64,000 bases of DNA from Homalodisca vitripennis (taxonomy: Eukaryota; Arthropoda; Insecta; Hemiptera; Cicadellidae), in assembly GCF_021130785.1 (NCBI RefSeq), contig NC_060209.1:22382001-22446000 (forward strand), in the 5' to 3' direction. Made by a program: the position numbers and the translations under genes. Of this stretch, positions 23,767 through 35,766 are shown piece after piece. How positions within the stretch are numbered: the first letter of the stretch is position 1; each line of letters opens with the position of its first letter. The notes under the pieces were generated by a model. That model searched no databases. It was not told where the DNA came from and worked only from the letters and a program-made list of their open reading frames with translations.

Positions 23767-25529
23767 TCCATCGAATGCCACAGTTTGCAATAATACGTTA
23801 ACGAGTCAATAACTTTGGCAGTTAACTAAGTCCAGTATCTAGTAACTATTTCGAAAATAACGCTGTTGTCATTATCATAATATTGTTTAGTTAGTATTTA
23901 TTTCGTCTGAAACGAATATTTATTTCGTCTGAAACAGTATCTGATTTTTATAATTTATCGAACTAAGTTTCCGATGATAAAGGTGCTGACAAAACAAAAA
24001 AGGCTTTGAAATACTAGGCTTTAATATTACGTAACTCGTCTAGAAGTAACTGGCCCCCAAACATTCTTAAGTTAAAACAAGAACTTACCTAAATATTATA
24101 CATATATTATATTTATATAAGCAATGTTTACGTTCATATAAGTTAATTTGGTAATGAATGGTAGTAGCTACTTACCGGTACCTTATCATTCTTCCTATCA
24201 ACGCATTCATTCACTCATAATGTATATTCAATTGTAATAATGGTCTTAACGTTTAACACTCAAATGGATAATAAAAACATATGTTTTACAGGATACTGGA
24301 TTTTCCAAACTAATGACCATGTTCTATGAGCATATTTTTTACTAATTCAGGCGTTGTTTCTAATAAATAGTTCACATTTTGTTATTGTAAACACTATAAC
24401 TCTGCGCTTATTAATCAGAAAAATTTAGAGGTAGGATAAGAAATGCTTTTAGAAAACAATACTCGTTACCACTTTTCATCTGAAACGTTAAATAATTCTG
24501 TATGAAAGATCACTCTAAACCAAATGTGTAGGAAATGGCTATAATATGATCCAGTGAGAGTTGCTTTTTCATTTTATACCTTGTTGTGATAAAAAAACCT
24601 GTTGTTCAATGCATTTAGGGGCAAGATATATTGTTTAAACTTCGCTTTAGTATAGAAGATTAGTTTTCTCAATACCACTAGTATTACAATTATAAATTGA
24701 GATCACCTCACACTATTAATAAATAATAAAGCCAAACGTCTCGTACTATACTGTAATTATTGTTCTACAGTTTTCAAATTTACAAACAAAATTGTCTGTA
24801 TTGTAATAAATGTAGAGTAAATAAGATATATTTTTACATATTGAGGAATTTTAAGGATCACGAATTTCCGAATAGTAGAATGAAGAAATGAAATTATTTA
24901 GAATTTCCAAAAGAGTGCATGAATTGAACGAATCTTAAAAAAAACTTAGTCCATGAATCATTCATAAAATAATCTTTATCGGTTGTTTTATGAATCATTG
25001 TCTAAGAAAATTTGTTTAATCGCTTGGAGAAAAATAGAGTGAAACGAACTGTTTGGTAAATAAACGCAATTTTCTTTAAATGCCTTAAGATATTGCTAAT
25101 ACCTAGTAGTTTGATCTAAATAATTACAAACAACGTCATGAAATTACTAAAATAAACATGTATATAGAAAGAAAATTAGTCATATCCTACTCCCAATAGT
25201 CCCATTATGCTTGGCCGGAAAATCACCAAACTGTGGTACAATAGTTACCATCCTTACCACATTAACATTGAGATTCTATACGTTTTCTCTTACCATATAC
25301 TCATTGTTTAATTTGGGGAAGGGTGATTTCAAGGGAACAGAACTTAGATCCCATAAGATGTAAATTAAAAGATTTGTTTGCTAGTGAGTGATATGTGGAA
25401 ATTTTAAAAACCAAAAGAAGTTAGCTAAAAATTATTTGCATTTTTACATTTTATATTTATTTGTATGCATCAACCTTAATCGTCGGATTTATAACTTATT
25501 TAAATATTAACAATATTTCTTGCTAATGT
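23767..25529. other. Stretch without recognisable gene
   Basis: A tandem tatttatttcgtctgaaac pair lies near 23895-23935. No gene is recognised. Confidence 0.4.
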
Positions 25530-25770
25530 AGTAGGATCAATGACTGGACCACTATCATGTTGTCCAGAGGAGTCTAACAATCCGAAACTGAGGGTATAGA
25601 AATAAAGCACCATTGAATGGCGCTCAAGTCGTTAGGTTTGGTGAACTGTGAGAACCATTGTGGGGCAAAAGCGTCACCTTAACACCGATGTTACCATCCT
25701 GGTTGAATTGGGGGTCGGAGGAATTGTCCTGGGAACAGATTTAATCTCGTTTTATTAAGCTGTACGCAAG
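25530..25770 (-). pseudogene. Coding-like segment, unknown, frameshifted
   Basis: The minus strand reads DNSSDPQFNQDGNIGVKVTL and LP, then in the next frame QWFSQFTKPNDLSAIQWCFI and SIPSVSDC before a stop. The composition is GC-richer than the flanks. This may be a decayed transposon or host exon. I do not recognise it. Confidence 0.22.
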
Positions 25771-26745
25771 CAAGCAAAGCTAACTTGTTGCTGTTTCCTT
25801 CAAAGGTTTGTAACTTTAATTAAACCTTGGCGGAAGTGATTAAATTAGTTTCTATTCGACAGTTATTACTTTCAAACAATATTCTTTGAAAATACTCATT
25901 AACTTAATTAAAGAACAATTCGCTACATATAATGACACCTGAAATGTTAATACAGTGAAATATGTTGAACAGAACAGTACATATTTCTATAGTAGGGTTT
26001 TTACCAACTAAGAACAGTTCATACTTTATTAAATGTAACACAACTTAGGTTTTTGTTTTCTAGAACAACGAACAACACATTTCAAACATAGATATTATAT
26101 TCCGACAATCCGTGTTTGTGTTTTATCAATCATATCTATGTAACTTGGGTTAGTACCATGTAACACTTGAAAGAGCACAAAGTACTGTAATAAATTTAAA
26201 TGTATTTGCTGAATGCATAGGGAATTTCTTAATTTTCATTATGTTTTCATCCTTAAGGTTCTGCATATTTATGGCACAATCAACCGCCAAGCTACTGCGC
26301 ACTTTAATACCTTAATACTTTGAACACATGTTTAATATTAAATTATTCATTACAATTTATGTTTAATTTAATTAACTATAACATTTACTACTACTTTTTA
26401 TAGTGTTGCAATAAATATGTGTTCATGGACTAACGTGAGAAAACTTTCTTTTAAAATATCTAAACATAAATTTACATGATTAAAACAAATGAGTGACTTT
26501 TCCTAATTGAGAACATTTAAATAAAATATATAGAATATGAAAATATGAATTTCAATATTAAACTATTCATTTGATTTCTACACATTGTAATCTTTTCTTT
26601 TCATTACTTTAGGTGCAGGTACCTTGGAATTGTAAATGAGACGCATTAAAATGATTAATGAACCCTGATATATAATACTACGTTCCTAAAATTAAATACT
26701 AGATTATCTTAACTTACATTTGTTTGCACTTGACACTTATTACGC
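25771..26745. other. Stretch without recognisable gene
   Basis: AT-rich, nothing recognised. Confidence 0.4.
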
Positions 26746-27030
26746 CTAAAAGATTCTTCCCCGCACACGAACACAAGCACTGTCACTCCCGAACGTCGCT
26801 TTTGGAATCCCGTCCTCGACTTCTTCCTCTCCTCCTTGCTCCTCATTTTTGATGTTGTTCTCCCGCCAGCTTAAGACCACGCCACTGCCAAATCTCTCCA
26901 TCATAATTGGTGAGTACCAATTTTTCATATCAGCATGGCTGTCCCTTACATCGTCGCATGATTTTTAGAAATAACCATTTCCGCTGCTTAAACAAGCATT
27001 TCCTGTTTGTTCATCATCGGTGTCTGGGCG
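26746..27030 (-). pseudogene. Coding-like segment, unknown, one internal stop
   Basis: A minus-strand frame runs from about HIRPDTDDEQTGNACLSSGN, through one TAA, to KSCDDVRDSHADMKNWYSP, then MERFGSGVVLSWRENNIKNE and an E-rich tail ending at 26746. About 93 codons carry a single stop in otherwise AT-rich DNA. The last 60 codons are fully open from an ATG at 26928. It has no recognised family motif. The opposite strand has a strong donor (TTG|GTGAGT near 26911), so an exon on plus is an alternative. Confidence 0.25.
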
Positions 27031-27400
27031 GATGTGCATATCCACTTACATCCAGAGGACGTTTGTATCGAATTGTAATACAAGACTTTCTTTCCAGCAA
27101 CTATCTGTACATTGATTCTATAAATTTTGTTATACTAATAATTACGTATGTCTTACATGTCTTATTCCAGAGTATTGAGCAATTAATGAATTTTTCTCTT
27201 ATTGAACGAATACCTTTTAACACACAAAAACGGGATATATGTTCAGATTAATGGACGACCTGCACTTCTAGAGTGCTGGTAAAGCGCTTTTGAAACAATG
27301 GGTGAATTTAAAAAATCTTTACTCTTTGAGCCAACAATTTTCAGTACTTTGAGACTATTAGACACGCAATTCGATAAAATTTGACAACTATATCTTGGTG

Positions 27401-27630
27401 CCAATGGTGCAGTGTAGCGGGTACAACGGTTATCGCAAGATAACCAGATGAAGCAACATCGAGCGTGGCTGCTGCTTGGATAGGTGACCGCTGCTGGGCA
27501 ATCCTGTCCTTGCAAGCAGCCCGCCTGTCCGGCCATTGGCGGTGGTTCGGAAGTCACTTTAAGCCGTTGTTCCCCAGGTTAAGTGTTAGACAGGGCTTCT
27601 TAGTCCTAATTTTGCCTGGTAAAATAATAC
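27401..27630 (+). mobile_element. 5S rRNA-derived SINE, copy 2
   Basis: Homologous to 10509-10743 in the opposite orientation. It starts ccaatggtgcagtgtagcgg. The 5S-like control region reads aagcaacatcgagcgtgg and tgcttggataggtgaccg. A unique body (gcaagcagcccgcctgtccg, then ggttcggaagtcactttaag) follows, with the tail cctggtaaaataata. The match to 5S boxes A and C is stronger here than in copy 1. Confidence 0.78.
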
Positions 27631-28227
27631 ATCTTTACTTTGTTTTACTTATCAATTAATGGCAGTACTCTCACTCGTAATTCCTCATTACACTGTCAAT
27701 TATGTTTCTTATGCTTGTTTTTGCCCACATTCCCTCGCAATTTCTACCTCAGAGTAACCTTCAATACCTGTAATGTGGTCTCGTTGACGAGACTCTATAT
27801 TGAGTCAACATTGACTGGACTTGTAATCACAAAATGGCCGTACTTAATTTTCACTATCCGCGTTTAGCCGTGTATTCACATTATCGGCTAGTTACGTTAA
27901 TTCAATATTCTCACCCCAGACTCATTAGATAGATGCCTGGCTTCACAGTAAGTGGACCGCAACACCATGCCTTGTTACTAGGCAACACTTACTGTTTATT
28001 ACTAGGGGATGAACAGTAACTATTAAAGCGTGTGTTTTACATACACAATTTGACAAATATTTTATTTTATATCCCACATTGTCTGTGGCACCAACTGGCT
28101 CATCAAAGGCTTTGTCTGTCCCAATATGCAATCCAACACTTACGCAACTTTATGCAATAGGCAATAAAACTAAAAGTCGTCAGATCTAAATATAACCCTT
28201 CATAGTTCACCAAGGCACCATGAATCG
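27631..28227. other. Stretch without recognisable gene
   Basis: Nothing recognised; the open frames are short and lack motifs. Confidence 0.4.
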
Positions 28228-28259
28228 AATTTTGCTACTTTTTTTAAAGTAGCAAAATT
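28228..28259. repeat. 14-bp perfect hairpin
   Basis: aattttgctacttt (28228-28241) and aaagtagcaaaatt (28246-28259) are exact reverse complements around TTTT. On plus it ends in an A/T run, not a U tract, so it is not a convincing terminator. Confidence 0.8.
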
Positions 28260-28792
28260 ATAACATTATAACGAGTATTTCTTGACGTAGACACTGTAAT
28301 TATGGTTTTTATAACAAACATAGATAAAGCCAAGCTCGGTTTTACCATATGTTTTTAAACTTACAGTGGATATGTGTGTATGCATTATTTATACCATAAC
28401 AAAAGCTGCAAAACAAGATTAAGGTTGCACGCATACTTATTTTACAGCGCAATGGTATTTAAATGGAAATTTTTCTTTAGGCACATTTTTTTCCTACTTC
28501 TGAATTAGATTGATGCACAGCCGCGAATGTAAATTTAGAACCAATTTACCTGTGTACATTATTGAAATTCACGAGAGGTCAAAATAATTTCTAAAAAAGT
28601 GAAATTATTTAAAAGACTAAGCTTAATATCCCCATTACTCATCTACCTAACGTGGAACTTAAAATCATATTAAATACTTATTACGAAGGGAGATGATTAG
28701 TTTAGTATTCTTATCTCTGCAGTTTTAATAAAGCATAAATTCTTGCGTAGGAGCTCCACTAAACATTATTATAACTGAAGGTAATATTTATT

Positions 28793-29085
28793 CACATTTC
28801 TCTGTACATTTTCACTTTATTATACTTAGTTTCTGATGCATATCGCAATGCCATCCGTCTATATTTATCAAATATGAATAGTTCTGGTATTTTCAGTTCT
28901 GATAAATTGTCAATAAGCATCTGAAAGGATGATACCCTAATATCCGCATCGAAAGCTATTTTATAGAACTGTTAAAGCTTCCAGTCGCATTAGTAGCACT
29001 GATTTTTGCACACGTGTGGGTGGAATGCTGCATTACTTTTGTTGGCAATATCTTTAGCCCTCGCGATCCAGTTTTCAAAGGGAGT
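28793..29085 (-). pseudogene. hAT-type transposase relic
   Basis: The minus strand reads NWIARAKDIANKSNAAFHPH and VCKNQCY, then a broken stretch, then FYKIAFDADIRVSSFQMLID and NLSELKI. This matches the order seen in hAT-family proteins of the DUF4371/52-kDa-repressor-like type: an A-x-x-IA helix, a P-R-x-C-x-x-Q-x-x-R block, then YY-x-x-A/S-x-F-x-x-x-L-x-x-x-I. Two stops interrupt it, and the last 54 codons are open. No TIRs were seen. It could be a different family sharing this helical pattern. Confidence 0.4.
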
Positions 29086-29348
29086 CTGTCAGTTTAATGG
29101 TTTATTATTAAACTATACAAATTTGTTATCTCTAAGACAAGTTGGATCATTCATACTCCAGACCTAATATCCATTGGATAAACATGGTTTTCTTGACATT
29201 TGTTAGGTACGTTTCCCCTAAGAAAGAAATCGAAAAAATGGGAGGGTATCAAAAGATTTAAAAATACGAAATAATATTTTTCTTAGCTTGAAACGGTTAG
29301 AACCAACCATTAGACATGTAAATAAGTGATATTTCAGCTTCAAATAAC

Positions 29349-29349
<1 letters not shown>

Positions 29350-29414
<65 letters not shown>
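29350..29414. repeat. (TA)n microsatellite
   Basis: About 65 bp of nearly pure TA dinucleotide with one GTA interruption. Confidence 0.98.
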
Positions 29415-29499
29415 GCGTTGACTTTCAATTTTTGCATCTAATTTTATAACGGCTATCAGCAAGCGCCTGAACGGTTGTTGTTATAAATATCATAATATG

Positions 29500-29620
29500 A
29501 AAATAAATGCGAAAGTACCTTTATTTGTTTGTTTTTCATTCACGCATAAACTATTCAACCAATTATAGTGAAATTCTACATGGATATCGTTACACGAGTT
29601 ACGCGATTTGGCATGCACAG
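29500..29620 (+). repeat. Interspersed repeat end, copy 1
   Basis: Contains aaatgcgaaagtacctttat, a tttgtttgttttt run, then aaactattcaacc, gtgaaatt and catgga. The same ordered set occurs inverted at 39590-39710. This is a widespread type of insect repeat terminus; the class is uncertain. Confidence 0.4.
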
Positions 29621-29805
29621 GCGTATTATTGCTGAGGGATGTCAGTTGTCTTATCTACTTGGCGGCTAGAGCCAGACTAAATATACTGAAAATCAAAGGA
29701 CTCCTATACGTGGACTTATATAGGTATGTTTAAAATCCTTTACAGATATAAAAAAATAAACGTCCTCTAAACAAACGGTACCGCCCGTTACTCGAACCTC
29801 TTTGT

Positions 29806-30405
29806 GCAGGGTGATACAGAACACCCGGCCGTTATCTCCTGTAGTTTAAGCGTTTTACATAGAGTGCAGCAGTAAACTAATCAATTTCATGAGCAAACGT
29901 CGCAAAATTGATTTTATCACATGTAAAAGATAGGGTGTGTCAAAAGTTAAGGTCACAGGTTCGAATCTTGAAAATTTCAAATACGCCCATTTAAAATCTT
30001 TTAGGCAAGGTACTGTAAAGGTTTTAAAATTTCAATTTTATAAGAAAAACAAATTGACACACTTTTAATACACATTTAAATACGAAATTACTAGAAAGAA
30101 CTTAAAAACTGTTCACAAAATCTCTCCTAAATAAACAAGACAGGATATATTCAAAATTGTTGTCCAGAACTGTTCAGCATCCAGACAATTAAAATGATGT
30201 GCCACATGACCTATTTTACTACTCGAAATGTTCTATATATGAACTTGTAACTCTCATTTTCGGGCACACCCTGTATTTTAAACGCCACAAACCATTTTTC
30301 GATGTTCGCAGTATGATATTTACTAGGGTTACCATTTTTTTGCATCACTCTATGTCAAACGGTTCAACCAGAATGCGGCCGGGTATATAGTCTGGAACAC
30401 CCTAT
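29806..30405. mobile_element. 600-bp element with diverged 65-bp TIRs
   Basis: The left end (29806-29870: agggtgatacagaacacccg and then gttttacatagagtg) matches the inverted right end (30341-30405: cactctatgtcaaac and then cgggtatatagtctggaaca plus ccct). The arms are about 65-70 percent identical. The interior is noncoding and has a second agggtgtgtc/cacaccctgt pair (29936, 30265). It is probably an old nonautonomous DNA element; target duplication not resolved. Confidence 0.45.
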
Positions 30406-30497
30406 ATTTTGGTGTCACAGGGAATTTTGGTCTCAGTAATTAATATATGCACTATTGGTTCAAATTTCAAGGTCACTAAAAGGGGACTCACCAACAT

Positions 30498-30501
<4 letters not shown>

Positions 30502-30554
<53 letters not shown>
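30502..30554. repeat. (TA)n microsatellite
   Basis: About 52 bp of uninterrupted TA dinucleotide. Confidence 0.98.
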
Positions 30555-30558
<4 letters not shown>

Positions 30559-32377
30559 GTGAAGTAGCTAAGACAGATTAACACACACTGTAGGAGAACC
30601 ACACTTAGAACTGTATTTATATTTCTTTACAAGCAGAATTTCAAAACGTTGATATTATTTCTAAGTTAATCTGAAATACATTTTTAATGTGGGAAACAAC
30701 TTTCTTTGTATATGGGAACAATTTTTAAACTCAGTTTTTTAAACTAAATTTTTAAACTCAAACAAATTAAATAATGCGTTCAGGAGAAATACAATGTCAC
30801 TTTTGATTTAATCTTGAGTAAAACTCTTAATAAATCGGGATATGTAGTTATGTATTTCTTGGTCAAAAACAGAATTAAAATATCATTATAGAAGGGATAA
30901 ATTAATGCAATATTTGTTAATGAACTGCCAGGAAAATCTGAAGGCCCTACACTTAGTAGATACAATATTTATATGATTAGAATATTAAAACCTAAAAGCC
31001 CACTTCTCCTTTTAAAGGTTGATGATTATTAGGGTAGAGGTTTGGTAATAGACAAACAATAAATCTATTACAAAAACACTTGTTATTGTAGTTCTCATAG
31101 TTCTAATGAACTATTAATACGATAATCTTTAATATGTTCACAGAAATGTATTAATAGTATTGCTTCTGGGAAACAATGCATGAACCTGTTTTAAGTACAG
31201 TAACTTTACTTTGATGTTCATTCAGTTGTTCTTTCCATGATCAGATCCGCCTTTTTCTTCATTAAAGTTCAAAGTTTCCATTACTGAATCGACAACTGAA
31301 ATGAAACATGCATATTACTTTCCGGGGAAGCGACTTTTACAACGTAAAGCACGACAGCATTATTCGTGCTTGGGCCCTCTAAAAAGTTGCAACCTGATAT
31401 CAAAGCCTTGCTCTAAAGCAAGAATGTTCTTTTGACGTAAGTGTCTTCGAAATTATTAGGAAAATTATATCTTACGATGTCTAGTTCTTTCTGAATTCCG
31501 TCAAAGTTTATTTTGAATAAAAGTCTAAATGCTTAGTCAATGTCTCAATACATATGGGTTTATTTAACAGAGACATGGACTAATGAATTTACATTAGGTA
31601 ATATAAAACATTCATATCATTCGCGGTTCATCTCCATTGCCATTGCTTGTTTCCCGTGCCGTAACATATGAGACTAAATTAATGCACATATCTAAATATT
31701 TAAAAGAAAATAAAAAAATGTGCAAGTTTCCTGATTTATTATTGCCTGAATGAGTAATAGGTACCCTTAACATAGGAACGGTTGAAAATTTTAAAACTCC
31801 CTTTGTAAATACCTAACAAATTTGTTACTTACCGTCTGTTTTTGGGGAGGGGTAGAACATTTTGTAACAGTAACCCAACACCGTGTCACATTATAATATC
31901 TTAATAAATATGACGAATGGTGAGAATTATACGAAGCCTATCTATGTTAGTGCCGTCGAAATAAAAGTATTTAAAAGTTTAAAGACTTTTTGAGTATTTC
32001 ATATAAAGGAGATGTTTACATTATTCTAGAAAAGCATGAGTAACAATATGGTACTTATATATAGTTAATTATTTCGTATTAAAAACGTATTCTACGTTGT
32101 ATACTATATAATGTTGATTCGTGGATTTTCAATTAGAGTACACTTATTTCTGAGTAATCCTTTCAATATACTATATAGACGTATATATAATGTTATCTGT
32201 AAAATAAACGAAATTACGTTCAAAAATAGAATAAGCTAACAAAATATTTGCACAGTTTCTCTAAAAACGTATTCTTAAAATAAATACATTTTCTTTGGAG
32301 AAAACACTCATACAAATACTTGTCGTCTTGAACTAAGTTAGAAAACTACAGAAGAAACTACTTAGAAATACCATTAG
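30555..32377. other. Stretch without recognisable gene
   Basis: Nothing recognised. The AT-rich frames lack motifs. Confidence 0.4.
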
Positions 32378-32516
32378 TGATTAAATGATATTGACAGAGA
32401 GAGAATGCCTTTAATGTAAGCACTCAAGGATAATTGTGATGTTTAACAGTGTTACAATGTATTCAAAGCGTAATTACTGACGCCTTACGCAGCAAAAACG
32501 TTGTCAAGTAACTAAC
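32378..32516 (+). repeat. Interspersed repeat, copy 1
   Basis: Shares gatta..tg.tattgacagaga, gcactca.gga, gtt..ca and cgttgtcaa.taactaac with 48399-48545 in the same order and orientation. About 140 bp, diverged, noncoding, class unknown. Confidence 0.6.
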
Positions 32517-32529
32517 TCGCGGTACTTAA

Positions 32530-33005
32530 GCAACTGGAGCATCCGCAACACACCTGCCGCAGCACTTCTACCGCAGCACATCTGCAGTACTTTTGCCGCA
32601 CCACACCTCCCGGAGCAAACCCCCGCAACATACCTCCAGCAGCATTCCTTCAGCAGCACACCTCCCACAGCACTCCTCCCAGAGCACACCCCCGCAGCAA
32701 TCCTCCCGCAGCACATCCCCCGGAGCACACCTCCAGCATCACGCCTCCAGCAGCACACCTGCCGCAGCACTCTTACCGGAGCTCACCTCCCGCAGTACAC
32801 CTCCAGCATCACTCCTCCCGCAATACCCCTCCAGTAGCATTCCTTCAGAACCACACCTCCCACAGCATTCCTCCACCAGAAAAACCTCCCGCAGCACTCC
32901 TCCAGCAGCACACCCCCCGCAGCACTCCTACAGCAGCACACCCCCACAGCACTCCCACAGCACACCCCCGCAGCACTCCCGCAGCATATCCTCAGCAGCC
33001 CAACT
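32530..33005. repeat. GC-rich 12-15-bp minisatellite (CCTCCMGCAGCAC type)
   Basis: About 475 bp of imperfect 12-15-bp units such as cctcccgcagcacac and cctccagcagcacac. Because most units are a multiple of three, open frames of 144 codons (plus, Pro/Ser/Gln/His) and 85-88 codons (minus) appear, but no start context, motif or codon conservation supports a gene. The Harbinger element is inserted just beyond its right end. Confidence 0.9.
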
Positions 33006-33027
33006 CTCGCAACTGTTCTGTTGCTAA

Positions 33028-33088
33028 GGGTTAAAAACATAGTGGAGCGGCGAGGCTAGAGTGTAGCGGAGAAGGGAGCTGAGAGGGT
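33028..33088 (+). repeat. Harbinger left terminal inverted repeat
   Basis: 61 bp, matching the inverted right end at about 95 percent. A second, shorter catagtggagcgg copy follows at about 33123, a plausible subterminal binding repeat. Confidence 0.95.
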
Positions 33089-33256
33089 TGAAAAGAATAC
33101 AATGCAGTTAGATGCGTTGAATCATAGTGGAGCGGAGAGGGGCGCTGGTTCAAGTCTCGACACGCTAGCCTCTCCTCTCAGATATTGATACCCGATTTCT
33201 TTGCTCGAGGGTTCAGTCGAGCCTCGTTGGTCAAATCGACAATAAGTGCAGCTGTT

Positions 33257-35401
33257 ATGGATACTGAAACATTTTATTTTATCAGTGCGTGAACGCAGTG
33301 CTGTCTGGGACCAACAACAATCCAGCCACCATAATAGATTCATTCTCGATCGTATGTGGAAGGAAATAGGCCAAAAAAACAACTGTACAGGTACGAGAAA
33401 TTCATTTATTAGAACACAAACAAAACATTAAAATATTGCTCATTGTCTTTCTTAAATTTGATGGGGTTTTCCTGGAAATATGCCTTGAATGTATCACGTA
33501 AAAGCATTGCTGCAGTTAGGTGTCGGCCCCTTCGTCTTGGCACAGGTTCGGTATCGCCTCGAGTCTTTTCACCAGGTATTACCTCGCTCAAATGTCTTTC
33601 AAAATCCTTCTCTGTCAATTATTGTATTTTGAAGAACACAAACAGCTTTAACTGTGTGATCGGTAGTCTCGTGTTTAGCTTCAATACTCTTTGCGAGTAT
33701 TCTCCATCTTGAATAACAATATTCCGAATGTACACTCAATTGTTTTTCTCGCCCTTGAGTGTCGAAAGTTTGTATGCAGTTTTTTCCATCGTTAGGTTGT
33801 CAGCTGGGTAAGGTGTTAATAATCGAAGGGACAGAGGATAAGCTTCATCGCCTAGAAAAACCATAGATGTTTTGACGTATGTCCCTGGTAAATAACTATC
33901 ATCTGGAATATTTAGCTGATTATTTTTAATTTGTAAGTACATAATCTGAAGCTGCTAGTGTTGCTCCATCGTTCTGTTTACCGAATCCTCCAACATCGAT
34001 CATAGAAAATCTGTACTGAGCGTCACAAACACCTTGTAAAGCTATTGAATAAAACTTTTTTGTAGTTGTAGAACATCGTTCCAGAATGTGGAGGGGAAAT
34101 AATTCTAACGTGTTTGACATCTATGCATCCAATACAATTTGGAAATTCCAAATATTGTAGAACTCTTGGCTGGTGCGAAGAAAACGTATCTGACGTAGGT
34201 ACAGGCATGTGTATTGGTTGCAAAACATTCCATAGTTGTTTCACAGTTCCGCTTACTATTTTGCTTACTGTTGTAGCTCCAATTCTAAATGTGAATGATA
34301 GGCTTCTAAAAGATGCGCCGGTAGCCAGATATCTGAAATTAAGAACACTATAACAGTTTTTAAGGGGTTATATCTAAATTTTTACTAAATAACAGAAAGT
34401 AACAACCCTATTCCTCGCTACATTCACCAAGGGTGTCTGCAGAAATTTTTCCCAGAGGGGGCAAAGCCTACCGGGGGGTTTGGGAGGTACAGTATAGATT
34501 ACATCCTTCAAGAAAGCGGGGTCTAAGGGCCCTCTCCTTACATTAGAGTTATATTTAATTTAGTAAACACACTGAATTATTAATTCATTATTTTATTTCA
34601 GTGAAAGAAGCACAAAAGAAGTGGAAGGGGACTTCGTGATTACTACAGAAGTGAGTTCCGAAAAACGCAAAAAGAGAGATCAGGCCAGGGAGCAGATACT
34701 GTTTACAAACCAAATTGGCCTTACTTTATGAGTTTGGATTTTTTGAGAGGGACAATTTCAGGCAAGACCCTCCAGTGGAAATATAACATTGAGTGAATAC
34801 CGCTCTGAAAAAGAGGAAAGCAGTTCAAACCGAAATTACAGAGGTGAGTGATAATAATCCTGATTCGCCTGATAATGAGGAAGACGAGCACAATGTAACT
34901 GATGATACACTGATGAATGACAATACCCCATCAGTAGCAACCACTACTGTTAACAATGAAACCCAAGCGTTTACTCATACTAATGACTTTCGAAAAAGAA
35001 CGGGTAGGCAAGCAAGATTACATACAACAGTTAGTGCAGCTTGAAGAAAAAAACTTTCAATGCTACAAGAAAAAAAAAGAAAACAAGAACTGGACAAGGA
35101 ACAAAAAAAGGATGACGAAGACTTCAAGTTTTTCGAAAGTCTAAGCCCCCATCTTAAGTTGATTACTGGAGTGAATAAATTAATGTTTCGTAATGATGTT
35201 CAAAATTTAGTCATGAAATACGCATACGGTAGTGGGTATGTCGACTCTTCATCACGTTCTACCCCTTTGTCTAGTCATGGTTCTGTGACTGGCCCTTGTA
35301 CACCAATCTCGATCGATGAGAACTCGTACACTTTGCTTAACATTGGAAATATGCATGGTGCTGAGTCTAGTGTTCATATGTGGAGTGGCAATCCAAACTA
35401 A
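33257..35401 (+). pseudogene. Harbinger MADF/BESS accessory protein gene, frameshifted
   Basis: Exon 1 (ATG at 33257, donor ACAG|GTACGAG after 33390) reads ILSVRERSAVWDQQQ and FILDRMWKEIGQKNN, the first half of a MADF domain. Exon 2 starts after TTTCAG at 34602 with VKEAQKKWKG, LRDYYRSEFRKTQKERSGQG and PNWPYFMSLDFL, the second half. The splice restores the phase. An acidic linker follows (about 34830-34940), then DEDFKFFESLSPHLK and RNDVQNLVMKYAY, a BESS-like motif, a Ser/Thr tail, a stop at 35399-35401 and AATAAA nearby. Such partners are known in Harbinger elements to bind DNA and help transposase nuclear entry. At least one frameshift near the start and four in exon 2 make it a pseudogene. 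The 1.2-kb intron contains the main transposase exon on the other strand. Confidence 0.8.
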
Positions 35402-35721
35402 TTATTTGTTTGTTTTTTTTAAAACTTAATTGTCAATTAACTGCAGTTAATAAATTGATTCGTTTTTATCTGTATTTTATTTAACTAAAATTACTGTACC
35501 TACCAACATGAATGGTCTAATAAATATGCAATTATTCTATTCTCAATTAAATTCCTATTATTAACGATTAGTATTAAATTACCAGACACGTGTTAACCAG
35601 TACACTACACAGAATACGATTATACACATAAGGGTGAAAAGTATTTTAATTGATTTAAATTTTAATACTGTAAATCAATATTTTATTACTTTAAACGTAT
35701 TTCATTTAAATAAATAAATAA

Positions 35722-35766
<45 letters not shown>

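Noticed and set aside
28228..28259. Rho-independent-type terminator
   Set aside because: It is a good hairpin, but this is eukaryotic DNA and no U-tract or adjacent gene supports a terminator.
29935..29985. tRNA B-box-like ggttcgaatctt
   Set aside because: No A box or cloverleaf can be built around it.
32504..33040. Open frames of 85-144 codons (Pro/Ser/Gln or Cys/Gly-rich) on both strands
   Set aside because: They follow from the roughly 15-bp GC-rich tandem repeat; no start context, splice partner or conserved motif.
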